Shown here: piece after piece, positions 45,703 through 55,005 of the stretch | How the letters are laid out: every line of letters starts with the position of its first letter | Numbering within the stretch: the stretch's first letter is position 1 | DNA from: Pseudomonadales bacterium | Lineage (GTDB): Bacteria > Pseudomonadota > Gammaproteobacteria > Pseudomonadales > Azotimanducaceae | NCBI GenBank assembly: GCA_028281005.1 | Contig: JANQKS010000103.1 | Location: 1 to 59,925, forward strand | Length of the DNA stretch: 59,925 nt | Direction of reading: 5' to 3' | Position numbers and translations under genes: made by a program | Notes under the pieces: generated by a model | What the model saw: only the letters and a program-made list of their open reading frames with translations | Database searches by the model: none | Told to the model about the DNA's origin: nothing

Positions 45703-46174
45703 CGGAGGCACACTTGTTCTGCTGTGGTTGTTCCTCAGCGGGTGTGCTGCGACACCCGCTCAGCAGCAACGCGAAGCAGACAAATCCCAGGCCATAGAGG
45801 CCATTCTCACGGAAGCATCTGAGTTCAGCGAAACTGAACGCTGTTTGGGTCCCAATGAATTCCGTGATGTGCGCATATTGGATGATCAGCACATTCTCTT
45901 TACAGGCCGTCGGGGAAAGATGTGGTTGAACACGCTACCCATGCGCTGCCCGGACCTGCGCCGCAACAGCGTGTTGCGGGTGGAGCGGCTGAGCGTGTTG
46001 AGCAGCTTGTGTCACCTTGACAGTTTTGAAGTGCACGACTGGTTTGATTCGCCTTGGTACCGGCGTTGGCCCTGGGCTACCGGAGCCCGTTGTTCCTTAG
46101 GCGCGTTCCAACCGGTGAACGAAGTCCAGGTGCAGGCGTTACAAGACGCCATAAAAGCAGGTCGCGGGGGTTAG
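45686..46174 (+). CDS. DUF6491-like lipoprotein
   Basis: A 162-residue lipoprotein with a hydrophobic LVLLWLFLSGC signal and lipobox cysteine at about residue 20. It contains conserved-looking cysteines (ERCLGP, MRCPDL, SLCHLD, ARCSLG) and the VRILDDQHILFTGRRGKMWLN core that I associate with DUF6491. GTG start at 45686, inside the end of the coiled-coil gene. Expected to be anchored to the outer membrane; role unknown. Confidence 0.75.
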   Translation: MRLSLSGGTLVLLWLFLSGCAATPAQQQREADKSQAIEAILTEASEFSETERCLGPNEFRDVRILDDQHILFTGRRGKMWLNTLPMRCPDLRRNSVLRVERLSVLSSLCHLDSFEVHDWFDSPWYRRWPWATGARCSLGAFQPVNEVQVQALQDAIKAGRGG

Positions 46175-46235
46175 GCGCGTTCGGTGTCAGCGGTTTATAC
46201 TACGCGCCCGCAAAACACGGTGATCTGTCACACCT

Positions 46236-46889
46236 ATGTCCGAAGCAACCAAGCCCGAAGCAAGCAAGTCCGAAATGGGGCCTGTCGAAACGGTCAGCCG
46301 GGAAATTAATCCGGAGCACAGCGAGAAAACCTATATCACGGCAGACGAGTTGCTGCGGGATTCGTTTCATTTAGGGTTAAAAGTCATCGAAAGCGGCTTT
46401 AAGCCTGACTTTATTGTGGCAGTTTGGCGTGGTGGTACCCCGGTGGGTATTGCTGTGCAAGAGCTCATGAAGTATGCCGGTATGGATACCGACCACATCG
46501 CCATCCGCACTTCGTACTATCACGGCATCGACACGACCGAGAGCCAAGTGCAAGTGCACAACCTCGGCTACCTCCTGGAAAACCTCAACTACGATGATTC
46601 AGTGCTAATTATCGATGACGTGTTTGACCGCGGCCGCAGCATCGAAGCCATCATTGCTGAACTGACTCGCCTTACCCGCCGCAACCTACCGAAGGACATT
46701 CGCATCGCCACGGTGTGGTTTAAGCCGGAAAAAAACGTCACCGATCTCACGCCACACTACTATGTCAACGAAACCAATCGCTGGCTGGTGTTTCCTCATG
46801 AGCTGGATGGTCTGAATGCAGACGAAGTGAATGCCGGTAAGCCGGTGATTGCCGACCTGGTGGCGCGTGCGTTGGCGGCGTCGAGCTAA
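46236..46889 (+). CDS. Phosphoribosyltransferase (hypoxanthine PRT-like)
   Basis: 217 residues of the type-I PRTase fold. The PRPP loop VLIIDDVFDRGRS is clear near residues 128-140, and the PPi-loop region VAVWRGGTPVG near 66. This architecture resembles hypoxanthine-type PRTases, but many such proteins have other roles. The N-terminal 30 residues are low-complexity. It ends 5 bp before the sigma-factor gene, suggesting co-transcription. Confidence 0.85.
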   Translation: MSEATKPEASKSEMGPVETVSREINPEHSEKTYITADELLRDSFHLGLKVIESGFKPDFIVAVWRGGTPVGIAVQELMKYAGMDTDHIAIRTSYYHGIDTTESQVQVHNLGYLLENLNYDDSVLIIDDVFDRGRSIEAIIAELTRLTRRNLPKDIRIATVWFKPEKNVTDLTPHYYVNETNRWLVFPHELDGLNADEVNAGKPVIADLVARALAASS

Positions 46890-46894
46890 CCCCG

Positions 46895-47449
46895 ATGCCG
46901 TCAGATGTAACCCTGCTGCTTAATCGTTATCGTGAAGGTGATAAAGGCGCGTTTGATGAGCTGGCCCAGCTGATCTATCCGGAACTGAAAGCCATGGCTT
47001 CGCGTCGGACCCGTGGCAGCGATGGCTTAGGTGCCACCACGCTGGTCAACGAAACATTTTTAAAGCTGTTATCCGGCGGTGACCTCAAGCCGGAAGACCG
47101 CCAGCAGTTTTTCGGTTTGGCCGCGTCGATTATGCGTCAGGTCATTGTTGACGAGGTGCGATACGTCACTGCGCAGAAACGCAGCGGCGATGAACACACC
47201 TACTCAGACACCAAGGTAGCGGATGAATCCCGCGAGCAAGCCGAGTTCCTGTTGGAAGTGGATCGTATGCTGGAGCTGTTGGACAAAGAGGATCCAAAGC
47301 TTGCCCGGGTTTTCGAATGTCGCTACTTCGCCGGTTTCACCACCGCTGAAACAGCGGAGGCGTTAGAGGTGTCTACTCGCTCGGTAGAGCGTTTGTGGTC
47401 GGATGCACGTTCGCGCATTGCCGAGTTGATGAGCGACACCACCCGGTAG
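46895..47449 (+). CDS. ECF-type RNA polymerase sigma factor
   Basis: 184 residues with sigma-2 (LIYPELKAMASRRTRG, TLVNETFLKLL) and sigma-4 (FAGFTTAETAEALEVSTRSVERLWSDARSRI) regions of the subgroup that is often genetically linked to protein kinases. No anti-sigma gene or kinase follows here, as the next gene is on the other strand. It may be controlled through expression with the preceding PRTase gene. Target promoters cannot be read. Confidence 0.9.
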   Translation: MPSDVTLLLNRYREGDKGAFDELAQLIYPELKAMASRRTRGSDGLGATTLVNETFLKLLSGGDLKPEDRQQFFGLAASIMRQVIVDEVRYVTAQKRSGDEHTYSDTKVADESREQAEFLLEVDRMLELLDKEDPKLARVFECRYFAGFTTAETAEALEVSTRSVERLWSDARSRIAELMSDTTR

Positions 47450-47612
47450 ACATGGTAGCGCGCCTTGGTTTTGGCGCTGCCGGTGTCTTTGCGGTGGACT
47501 TGTTCGTAGAGCACCTGGCCGCCGTTGGGTTGTAACAGCCGCATCTTCTCCAAGAGGGGATCGGGGTGCTTATCCGAGGGTTTGCGCTGTCCGTGTTGCT
47601 TCACAGCATCCT

Positions 47613-48956
47613 TCACAGTGTAATCTCCCAAGTCAGGCTAATTTGGTCGCGTTGCTCAAACTGTCCAAACGGTCCGCGTGCATCACCTTTGAAATCTTCC
47701 ACCGCCAGTTTGAGGTGCATGTTGTCGTTGAGCTCGTAACCCACCGCGGCGCGTAACAGACGGTCGTGGTGTTCAAGCGATTGATAGAAGCGTAGTTCCA
47801 CATCGAGTGCATCGTAGGCAAAGGAGCGGCGCAAAAACGCGGTAAAGATCCGTTCTTTGCGGTCCCGCACCAATTCCGCAGGAGGGCGTTCCACTTCGTC
47901 GTGCAAAAACTGCACGTTAAGAAAAAGGTCAAAGGGCGCGTTGATGTCGAGGCCTACCGCGCCACGCCATTGGTCGAGTTCAACCGCGCCGAGCGTATCA
48001 GCCGGGTTTAAAGCGGCGGGGTTCAAAGTGTTGAACCAGCGTTTGGGGGAAAACGACAGCTCGCTGCGCAAGGCAAACGCGCTAAACGAGGTTTCCGCGC
48101 TGATGCCGTATATCTGGCGCTGTTCATGGTAGGTGGTCAGCAGTGGGGTGCCATTGCGCGTTCCAAGCCGGCCCAGCGGTTCAAAGTCCAGGCCGCTGAT
48201 GGCAATCAGCTGCACATCCACACCGCCCACATAACGCGAGATGCGTAAACCGGCACTGGGGTTGTCTTTTTCCGGCTCATCACGGTCGACAATAAAGGCC
48301 TCACCGCTGCTACTGAGACCGTAGCGATAGCGCGGCGCGGTGAACGCCATCCACGCTCCCGGTTCAGGGATGTAGTGGGTTGTGGTGTCCGGTATCAGCG
48401 CCAATTCTGTGCGCCAGGCACCCAAGGTAAGGTCGAGATAGGCGCTCCACAAACCGATGCGAGAATCTTCAAAGTCTTCAAGAATAAAACGCTCAAAACT
48501 TTGTGGGTTGAGGGCGTCGAGGACTTTAATACCGTCTAGTGCACCCCACACGATCTGCTGTTTACCCAGCCGCAGCTGTCCTTTGTCCAGATTGATATCG
48601 ACGTAAGCATCGCGCAGCTCAGCCAGCCAATAGCGGTTAAACGTGTGCGGGCGCGTGCCTTTCGAGTAGCTGCTGAGATCCGGTTCTTCGGGTAACCAGA
48701 GGTCACGCTCTTCACCGCGGATGCGTAGGGACAGGCGTCCGTTGTTATGGGTGCCAGCGTTAAAATCGATACTGGGTGAAAGCTCAATTTCGCTGGTAAG
48801 CGGCTTTTCGTCAAAGGTGGCGTAGCCGTAGGTAAATGCAGCCACCAGTTCGGCGTGATCAAGCCATTGTTCAGCAGCCGCGGGTTTGCCAGCCAGCCAC
48901 ACGCTGAGCATGCAACATAGGGTAGCGCCGAGCTGTGGGTATTTGTTTGAAAACAT
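47613..48956 (-). CDS. DUF1302-like outer-membrane beta-barrel protein
   Basis: 447 residues with a signal peptide (LCCMLSVWLAGKPAAA) and then alternating-pattern strands to the C-terminus, which ends in an aromatic/hydrophobic strand (QISLTWEITL). The central LRLGKQQIVWGALDGIKVLDALNPQSFERF is typical of DUF1302-like proteins that often accompany RND exporters and LolA-like proteins. The ATG at 48956 keeps the signal peptide; a GTG at 48968 is an alternative. Third gene of the thioesterase-RND operon; likely the outer-membrane exit or acceptor. Confidence 0.82.
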   Translation of the reverse strand: MFSNKYPQLGATLCCMLSVWLAGKPAAAEQWLDHAELVAAFTYGYATFDEKPLTSEIELSPSIDFNAGTHNNGRLSLRIRGEERDLWLPEEPDLSSYSKGTRPHTFNRYWLAELRDAYVDINLDKGQLRLGKQQIVWGALDGIKVLDALNPQSFERFILEDFEDSRIGLWSAYLDLTLGAWRTELALIPDTTTHYIPEPGAWMAFTAPRYRYGLSSSGEAFIVDRDEPEKDNPSAGLRISRYVGGVDVQLIAISGLDFEPLGRLGTRNGTPLLTTYHEQRQIYGISAETSFSAFALRSELSFSPKRWFNTLNPAALNPADTLGAVELDQWRGAVGLDINAPFDLFLNVQFLHDEVERPPAELVRDRKERIFTAFLRRSFAYDALDVELRFYQSLEHHDRLLRAAVGYELNDNMHLKLAVEDFKGDARGPFGQFEQRDQISLTWEITL

Positions 48957-48961
48957 GAGGG

Positions 48962-51900
48962 TTACCACGCTTTTGGCAGACCGCGGGTGAGCGCGGGCGG
49001 GTTGAACAGAGTGTCGGGTAAGTCGTCGCTGTGGCGGATCTCGGCGTAGTCGAAGCGGGTGTGGTGCCCGGTGCGGTGGTGTTGCGCCTCAATCCGTTGC
49101 GGCGTCCAGATACCATCCACCTGATGTAGCCCAGACACTTCAATGGTTTTTAAAGGCGCCTGTTTGAGATCAAAAAACTCAATTTTGGTGGGGAACCAGG
49201 TGGCGGCGTCGATTTCGGCGCGAAAGCCGCCATATCCCAGTTCTTTGGCAACCTTCTTGCTAACCGGCTGCCCGCTAATGACGTAAGTCGGTGACTCACT
49301 GGTGCCGCTGCTGTCTTCCAGGGTGAAGTGGTAGTCCTCGACGTCAAACTTCAAGTCGGATTGCATGTCCTCAAACGTGAAATCGGTACCGAGAAAGTAG
49401 TCACCGCGGTCTGACGCGGGAATACGGCGAACTTTGCGCGCTGCGGGTATGTACAGCCAGCGTTCGTCGCTGCGTGTGTGATCGCGAAAATCCCGGCTTA
49501 AAAAGGTCAGTTCACGGACCGCCTTGGGCGCCATGTAGGTGATGCGGGTGTGTTTTAGGGCATCTTCGTTTTGCCGGAAGACCAAGGCTTCCCGTTGACG
49601 TACGCGACCGCGTTTGTCGGTCAACGTCATCTTGATGCTGCGCGTGACCGCGGGCGACTCGGCGCGCTCTGCTACCGCGCGCGCTATCTGTAAGCCATCC
49701 GCGGGGGCTGTTGGGGTTGCGGCTACCACTAAAGCGGCACTTGCCCTGGCTTCGGGGGCAGCACAAATCAATGCCACAGCAAGCGGCAGCATGAGCTGGG
49801 CGGGTTTGCTGACCACCGGTCGTGCCGCACGGCTGCGTTCCATCAGTGCATAACAAGCCGGCACAATAACGAGCGCGGCTAAGAAACTGGCCAGAGCCGC
49901 CACGGTGACTAAACCGCCGAAACGTTGCAGCATGGGCAAGTCAGAGACCATGAGCACTGAAAATCCAACCCCCAGCGCGGCCGCGTTGAAGAAGCACGCG
50001 CGTGCGGTACCGGGTACCACGGTGGAGACAATTTGCAGGATCTGATTGCCGGTCGTGCGTTTCTCCATTTGCAGGCGATCAACCAAGTGGATGGCAAAGT
50101 CCACACCAACACCCACAGAGATGGCGGCAAACATGCTGGTGGCGGGTTCCAGATAGACACCTAAGCTACCCATCACGCCGTAGATACATAGGACTGTAAA
50201 AGACACCGGTACCACGGCAATGATGCCCACCACCGGCGATCGGAATACCAACATGGACATGATCAGGATCAACAACAGAGATAGGCCCACGCCGGTGAAA
50301 TGGGATTCCTGTAGGGCGGTCATCCAGTGATAGGCGACGTTAACGTCACCGGCGATGGTGCCGGTTAAGCCGGGTTCGTTGAAGGTGTTTTGCAGATAGG
50401 TGTCTAGCGCTTCCACAACCTGGCGTGAGTCGCTGAAATAGTGTGAGTTCAGCACGCCGCGGATTAACGCCGCTTGATAATCCGGCGTGATCTCTTCGTC
50501 CAAGTCGGATGGGTCACCGGATGCTTCGTACACCATCAGGTATTGGGCGATGGCGTCATCGCTGTCCGGCAGAGGCCGCTGCGGATCAGCCGGCCGATCT
50601 TCGATAGCGGTATGCAACAAGCTTAAGTAGTCAACGATGCTGGCGGTTTTATTGACGTGTTCCTGGGCTTCCAGGAAAGCCTGCAATTCGCCAATTTTTT
50701 GCATGCGATGAGCGGTCAGTACACCTTCATCTGTGTCGCTGGTGATGATCACGTCTAAAAACGCGGTGCCGGCAAACTCGCTGTGGATACGTTCGTCGGC
50801 GATACGTATGGGTTCATCCGCGGCAAAGTTGTCGACCTGTGAGCGGTCGATGCGCAGGTCAGATGCGCCCAGCAGAGCCAAGGCGACGACAGCCACAAAT
50901 ATGCTGAGTACCTTGGCGGGATGTTGGGCGGCGGCTTTGCTGATGCCACCTAATAAGCCCGCGATTGGGTCGGGTCTGGCCATACCCCAGGCAGCAAACA
51001 GGGGGCTTGGCTTGGGTTGTACCAGCACCAGCACCGCGGGTAGCACAATCAAGGAGAAGAACCAGGCCAAGAACACCCCAAGCATGGCATACCAGGCGAA
51101 GTAGGCGATCGGCGGCATAATGGAAACCACCGCGATGCCGAAGAAACCCGCCATGGTAGTGATGGTGGTCAGCGTGATGGGCCGCGCCATGGTTACCATG
51201 GAGTCAATCACCAACTCGCGCACCGGGCTGTCGGGGAAACGCGCGCGACGTTCAAAGTAGGCCGAGAGGATGTGTATGGCGTCCGCCACGGAGATGGCCA
51301 CGAGAATCACCGGCAGCGCATTGGTGATGGCATAGTAAGGAACACCTTGCCAGGCCATGATGCCCATGGCACCCCCGGCGGAACCCAGCAACACAACAAT
51401 GGGGCCGAGCAGCGCGGAGGCGCGCATAAACGCGAAGTACAAAAACAGCATCACGATGAGGAACACCACCGGTTGCAACACTCGCGCATCCGCATCGATG
51501 TATTCGGACAAATAACCGCTTACCGCCGCAGGTCCGGCGACCAAGATATCCACCTCATCGCTGACATATTCCCCCACCAACGCTTGCACCTGCGCATAGG
51601 TGGTGGCGGCGGCTCTGCTGTCGATCAGCTCGGCCATGATGACAGCGCCGGTCTCATCCGCGCTGACCAACGTGTTGACGTGCGGCGGCATGTCGCGCCA
51701 ACGACGTGCACTGTCGGTGAGGCCGGCAGCGGACAGATCATCTGTATCGATATAGTTTTCAACGTCAATAAAACCGTCGATGCCGCGGATGGAGGATTCG
51801 CTGGCGATGCTGGCCACGCGGTCTGTGCGAATGTTGTCCAATTCGCCAAGCGCGGTGGCGATGTCGTGCACAACCTGCACCGAGGTTGGGGCAAACACAC

Positions 51901-52147
51901 TGCTGTCGTCTGCACTAAACACGGCAACGGCAATGGGTTCGGAGAGACCAAACAACTCGGTAGTTTGTTCGTTGGCCAGCAAAGATGGGTGCCCTTCGGG
52001 CACAAAGGCATCCACTGAAGTATCTTTAACTAGGCGGGCCAGCCCGCTGGCGGTTACGGCGATCATGATGAATCCCAGCAACACCACCAACCGCGGTTTG
52101 GCGGTCAGCGCGGTAAACGTTTGCTGTAGAAAGTTGTAAAGGGTCAT
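48962..52147 (-). CDS. RND (MMPL-type) exporter fused to a LolA-like periplasmic domain
   Basis: 1061 residues. Residues 1-780 form an RND/MMPL-type exporter with about 12 membrane segments and two large periplasmic loops. A further hydrophobic segment, LMLPLAVALICAAPEARASA (about 785-804), looks like a signal peptide with an AxA-type site. Residues about 820-1061 resemble outer-membrane-lipoprotein-sorting (LolA-like, DUF1329-neighbour) proteins (LTFLSRDFRDHTRSDERWLY, GTDFTFEDMQSDLKF). The domain would lie in the periplasm, either tethered or released by cleavage. It overlaps the thioesterase gene by ATGA. A lipid-export role is inferred. Confidence 0.85.
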   Translation of the reverse strand: MTLYNFLQQTFTALTAKPRLVVLLGFIMIAVTASGLARLVKDTSVDAFVPEGHPSLLANEQTTELFGLSEPIAVAVFSADDSSVFAPTSVQVVHDIATALGELDNIRTDRVASIASESSIRGIDGFIDVENYIDTDDLSAAGLTDSARRWRDMPPHVNTLVSADETGAVIMAELIDSRAAATTYAQVQALVGEYVSDEVDILVAGPAAVSGYLSEYIDADARVLQPVVFLIVMLFLYFAFMRASALLGPIVVLLGSAGGAMGIMAWQGVPYYAITNALPVILVAISVADAIHILSAYFERRARFPDSPVRELVIDSMVTMARPITLTTITTMAGFFGIAVVSIMPPIAYFAWYAMLGVFLAWFFSLIVLPAVLVLVQPKPSPLFAAWGMARPDPIAGLLGGISKAAAQHPAKVLSIFVAVVALALLGASDLRIDRSQVDNFAADEPIRIADERIHSEFAGTAFLDVIITSDTDEGVLTAHRMQKIGELQAFLEAQEHVNKTASIVDYLSLLHTAIEDRPADPQRPLPDSDDAIAQYLMVYEASGDPSDLDEEITPDYQAALIRGVLNSHYFSDSRQVVEALDTYLQNTFNEPGLTGTIAGDVNVAYHWMTALQESHFTGVGLSLLLILIMSMLVFRSPVVGIIAVVPVSFTVLCIYGVMGSLGVYLEPATSMFAAISVGVGVDFAIHLVDRLQMEKRTTGNQILQIVSTVVPGTARACFFNAAALGVGFSVLMVSDLPMLQRFGGLVTVAALASFLAALVIVPACYALMERSRAARPVVSKPAQLMLPLAVALICAAPEARASAALVVAATPTAPADGLQIARAVAERAESPAVTRSIKMTLTDKRGRVRQREALVFRQNEDALKHTRITYMAPKAVRELTFLSRDFRDHTRSDERWLYIPAARKVRRIPASDRGDYFLGTDFTFEDMQSDLKFDVEDYHFTLEDSSGTSESPTYVISGQPVSKKVAKELGYGGFRAEIDAATWFPTKIEFFDLKQAPLKTIEVSGLHQVDGIWTPQRIEAQHHRTGHHTRFDYAEIRHSDDLPDTLFNPPALTRGLPKAW

Positions 52148-52758
52148 CGCGCGGCTCCTGCCATGGTGTCGTTCTCTTTGTTTTGTTGGCTGTCGTCTTT
52201 GTCTTCATCTTTGTCTTCGTCGCCAAATTCACACGCCTGCTGAAACACTTCTTCATCCAGGCTGAGCCAGTTTTCCAGATAGGCAGGTGGGGTGAGATTG
52301 GTGGCATGGGGCGCCACGGCGGAGACTATGTCGGTGGTATGTACCCAATCGCCGGCGTTGCGTAACGCTGCGCGGCTGATACCGATGGCCACCCGGCGTC
52401 CATGGGCGTCTATAAAGGCGTGTTCGAAGAAAAACCACCGTTCGTCCCAGTGCATTAGCTGGGTGCGCACCTGGTATTTCTGCATCAGTTTGAGCGAGCG
52501 GCGATAGCGGGTGAGGCCACCGCCCAGTACCGCGGACCATTTGTGGTCCCACATGGTGCTCAAGACGCCGGTGCGGGCCATCCATTCAGTGCGAGCGACA
52601 TCCATGATCTGCAAATAACGTCCGTTGTTCATATGCCCAAAGGCGTCCAAATCATGGGGCCACACACGGAAAGTTTTGTAGCTGGGGGCGTCGTAGTTCA
52701 GCCGCGGTCCCCTAAAACCGCTCAGCAGCGCCAAAACCAGGCGTAAATACAGATTCAT
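52144..52758 (-). CDS. Hot-dog-fold acyl-CoA thioesterase-like protein
   Basis: 204 residues. The 4HBT-type motif HDLDAFGHMNNGRYLQIMD lies near residue 37 and the fold extends to about 160. The start at 52758 has GGAGAGCCC upstream. The N-terminal hydrophobic stretch LRLVLALLSGF suggests membrane association, and the C-terminus is a charged Glu/Asp/Lys tail. It is the first gene of the RND-LolA-DUF1302 operon; release of an acyl chain that is then exported is plausible. Confidence 0.83.
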   Translation of the reverse strand: MNLYLRLVLALLSGFRGPRLNYDAPSYKTFRVWPHDLDAFGHMNNGRYLQIMDVARTEWMARTGVLSTMWDHKWSAVLGGGLTRYRRSLKLMQKYQVRTQLMHWDERWFFFEHAFIDAHGRRVAIGISRAALRNAGDWVHTTDIVSAVAPHATNLTPPAYLENWLSLDEEVFQQACEFGDEDKDEDKDDSQQNKENDTMAGAAR

Positions 52759-52868
52759 CGGGCTCTCCTTTTTATTTTTCACTCCTTGCTCATAGACATA
52801 GATCGGAATCTGCAGACAAACCCCGCCAAATTAGCGCGAAAAAGTTTCAGTTTTTTTGTGGGGCTCTG

Positions 52869-53303
52869 TTAGACCCGTGAAAATGCCAAATTGAGGCCTT
52901 CCCACAGCATCGCCACCACCGCACCGGTGGCGACGGGGAAATTAGTCAGCATCAACAGATAGTCGGGGAGAGAAATATGCAGAAGTTCGGCCAACCAAGC
53001 GTTTTGGGTAAGCAGCAGGGCGGTCAAGGTGGACACCGCCAACATGGTCATAGACTCTCTAGCGTCCAGCATGGTTTTAGCTTGGTGTATGGCTTGGTGT
53101 TCCAGTTCGCCGCCACCGATGGTGCCCACGCTGGTGGTGGCGCTCACCATCATCAAAGCGCCCGCTTCCCGTGGCGTTGAATCACGCACATCCGCGACGC
53201 TGATGAGCACCACCGGGTGTTGTGGTACGAGTAAACGTTTGGCTGTGCTTAACACCTTGCGGGTTTGAGCACTAGACCTCACCACGCCGATAAGCTTGTT
53301 CAC
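52869..53303 (-). pseudogene. XdhC N-terminus joined to a permease-like C-terminus
   Basis: 144 residues in one frame. Residues 1-75 match the N-terminal part of XdhC, the xanthine-dehydrogenase cofactor-insertion protein (VLISVADVRDSTPREAGALM and GTIGGGELEHQAI). From about residue 85 the sequence becomes hydrophobic (MLAVSTLTALLL and LTNFPVATGAVVAML), resembling the last helices of an NCS2 purine permease. This looks like a deletion that removed the rest of both genes, including any xanthine dehydrogenase genes between them. It overlaps guanine deaminase by 32 bp. GTG start. Confidence 0.6.
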
Positions 53304-54570
53304 CCAGGATATAGGTGCTGCGCACGCTGCGGTCGTCGCCTAAGATCATATACGCAAACAGCGTTTCTTCGAGGGTGTTGGTGATTTGGATGCGGCGTTT
53401 CAAGAGCGGCGTGGCGGTGTTATCCAGCACCACAAAGTCTGCTTCTTTACCGGGTTCAAAACTGCCCACTTTGTCTTTGATACCTAGTGTTTTAGCGGCC
53501 CCCAATGTTGCCAGATACAGCGCTTCTGGGCTGCTTAACGATTGCTGTTGCAACTGCAGCACCTTGTAAGCTTCGTTCATCGTTTGCAGCATGCTGAAGC
53601 TGGTGCCACTACCCACGTCGGTGGCCAAACCCACACGTATTTCCTGTTGTTTGGCGCGTGCTAAATCAAACAGACCGCTACCGAGAAATAAGTTGGAAGT
53701 GGGGCAAAACGCGATACCGGCACCGCTGCTGGCCATGCTCTCGTAGTCGGGTTGCTGAAGATGCAGACAATGGGCAAAAACCGCTCGCTCGCGTAGCAAA
53801 CCTGCGCGCTGATAGACGTCCAAATAACTGCGGGCTTGAGGGAATAGCTCAGAGACCCATTGCACTTCATCCGGATTTTCCGCCAGATGGGTGTGGATAA
53901 GGGTATCCGGAAATTCAGCCGCCAATTGACCGGCGAGGATAAGTTGTTCGTCTGAGCTGGTGACGGCAAAGCGGGGTGTAATGGCATACAGCAGCCGGTC
54001 TTGGCCATGCCAACGCTCCAGCAGTTCACGGCTTTCGGCATAGCCGCTGCGAGCCGTATCCCGCAGATTGTCAGGGCAGTGGCGGTCCATGAGCACCTTA
54101 CCGGCAGCGATGCGCATACGTCGCTGATGCGCGGCGGCAAACAAAGCTTCGGTGGACACTTTGTGCACACTGGCAAGCACCAGCGCGCTGGTGGTGCCGT
54201 TTTTCAGCAACTCCTCTAAGAAAAACTCCGCGTTAGCTGCGGCATGATTGGCATCCGCGAAGGCGACTTCTGCCGGAAAGGTGTAATTCTGCAACCAGTC
54301 CAGCAGTTGGGTGCCGTATGAGGCGATGACGTCGGTTTGGGGATAGTGGATGTGGCAGTCAATAAAGCCGGGTACCAGGACGGCGTTGCTGTGCTCGGTG
54401 ATGGGGATGTCCGCAGACAAGTTCGCCATGCTCTCCTGCGCGGGTCCAATGGACACCACGTGACCGTCTTCGATCAATAGCAAGCCGTCTTCGAAACTCT
54501 CGAAGCCCTGGCTGTGACTTGAAGGGTCAGCCAGGCAGTGGGCCAAGCTGCCGCGGTGGGCGCAAATCAC
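53272..54570 (-). CDS. guaD: Guanine deaminase
   Basis: 432 residues of the amidohydrolase family converting guanine to xanthine. The metal motif PGFIDCHIHYPQTD is at residue about 68-81, HTHLAENPDEV near 225, and ATDVGSGTSFSML near 315. These match zinc-dependent guanine deaminases. GTG start at 54570, immediately after the HIU-hydrolase stop. It is part of the purine-breakdown cluster; the following xanthine-oxidation step appears broken. Confidence 0.92.
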   Translation of the reverse strand: MICAHRGSLAHCLADPSSHSQGFESFEDGLLLIEDGHVVSIGPAQESMANLSADIPITEHSNAVLVPGFIDCHIHYPQTDVIASYGTQLLDWLQNYTFPAEVAFADANHAAANAEFFLEELLKNGTTSALVLASVHKVSTEALFAAAHQRRMRIAAGKVLMDRHCPDNLRDTARSGYAESRELLERWHGQDRLLYAITPRFAVTSSDEQLILAGQLAAEFPDTLIHTHLAENPDEVQWVSELFPQARSYLDVYQRAGLLRERAVFAHCLHLQQPDYESMASSGAGIAFCPTSNLFLGSGLFDLARAKQQEIRVGLATDVGSGTSFSMLQTMNEAYKVLQLQQQSLSSPEALYLATLGAAKTLGIKDKVGSFEPGKEADFVVLDNTATPLLKRRIQITNTLEETLFAYMILGDDRSVRSTYILGEQAYRRGEV

Positions 54571-54573
54571 CGG

Positions 54574-54972
54574 CTAACTTCCCCGGTAGGTGCTGTACGA
54601 CCAAGGCGATAACAGCCAAGGGACATGATAGTGGCTATCGCTGGCGATGGTGAAACGCAAGGTAACCTGGTCGAGAAAAGGCGGTTGCGGAGCTTCAGCA
54701 TGGTATTGCGCAAAATAATCAGCCGCCTCAAACACCAGTTCATAGGTGCCTTGGGCAAAATGTGTGGTAAGGGTTGTTTCGGATGGCTTGTTGTTCGTCA
54801 GTAAAGGTTGGTCGGTGCGTCCGTCCTGGTTGGTGACACGTTCGCAGACCAGTTCACGGCTTTCACCTGCGCCTTGTGCAACGCGGTACAGACGCAGCTT
54901 GATGTCGCGCCCGGGGATACCCAAGGCGGTATCCAATACGTGTGTGCTGAGCCCACCTTGGGGTGCTGTCAT
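54574..54972 (-). CDS. 5-hydroxyisourate hydrolase (transthyretin-like)
   Basis: 132 residues of the HIU-hydrolase family acting after urate oxidation. The N-terminal LSTHVLDTALGIPG and the diagnostic C-terminal YRGS are present, as is HVPWLLSPWSYSTYRGS. The ATG at 54972 is chosen; a TTG at 54978 is an alternative. It lies 3 bp before guanine deaminase. Presence of a urate-degrading enzyme implies that upstream uricase or xanthine dehydrogenase functions exist or existed in the genome. Confidence 0.93.
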   Translation of the reverse strand: MTAPQGGLSTHVLDTALGIPGRDIKLRLYRVAQGAGESRELVCERVTNQDGRTDQPLLTNNKPSETTLTTHFAQGTYELVFEAADYFAQYHAEAPQPPFLDQVTLRFTIASDSHYHVPWLLSPWSYSTYRGS

Positions 54973-55005
54973 GTGCAAGGCCTGATATGTATCGTGTGGT
55001 GACCA

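Noticed and set aside
47323-47631. Leftward 102-residue reading frame between the DUF1302 and sigma-factor genes
   Set aside because: It overlaps the sigma-factor gene by 127 bp on the opposite strand and shows no recognisable domain. Its first 60 residues look somewhat protein-like, but support is too weak.
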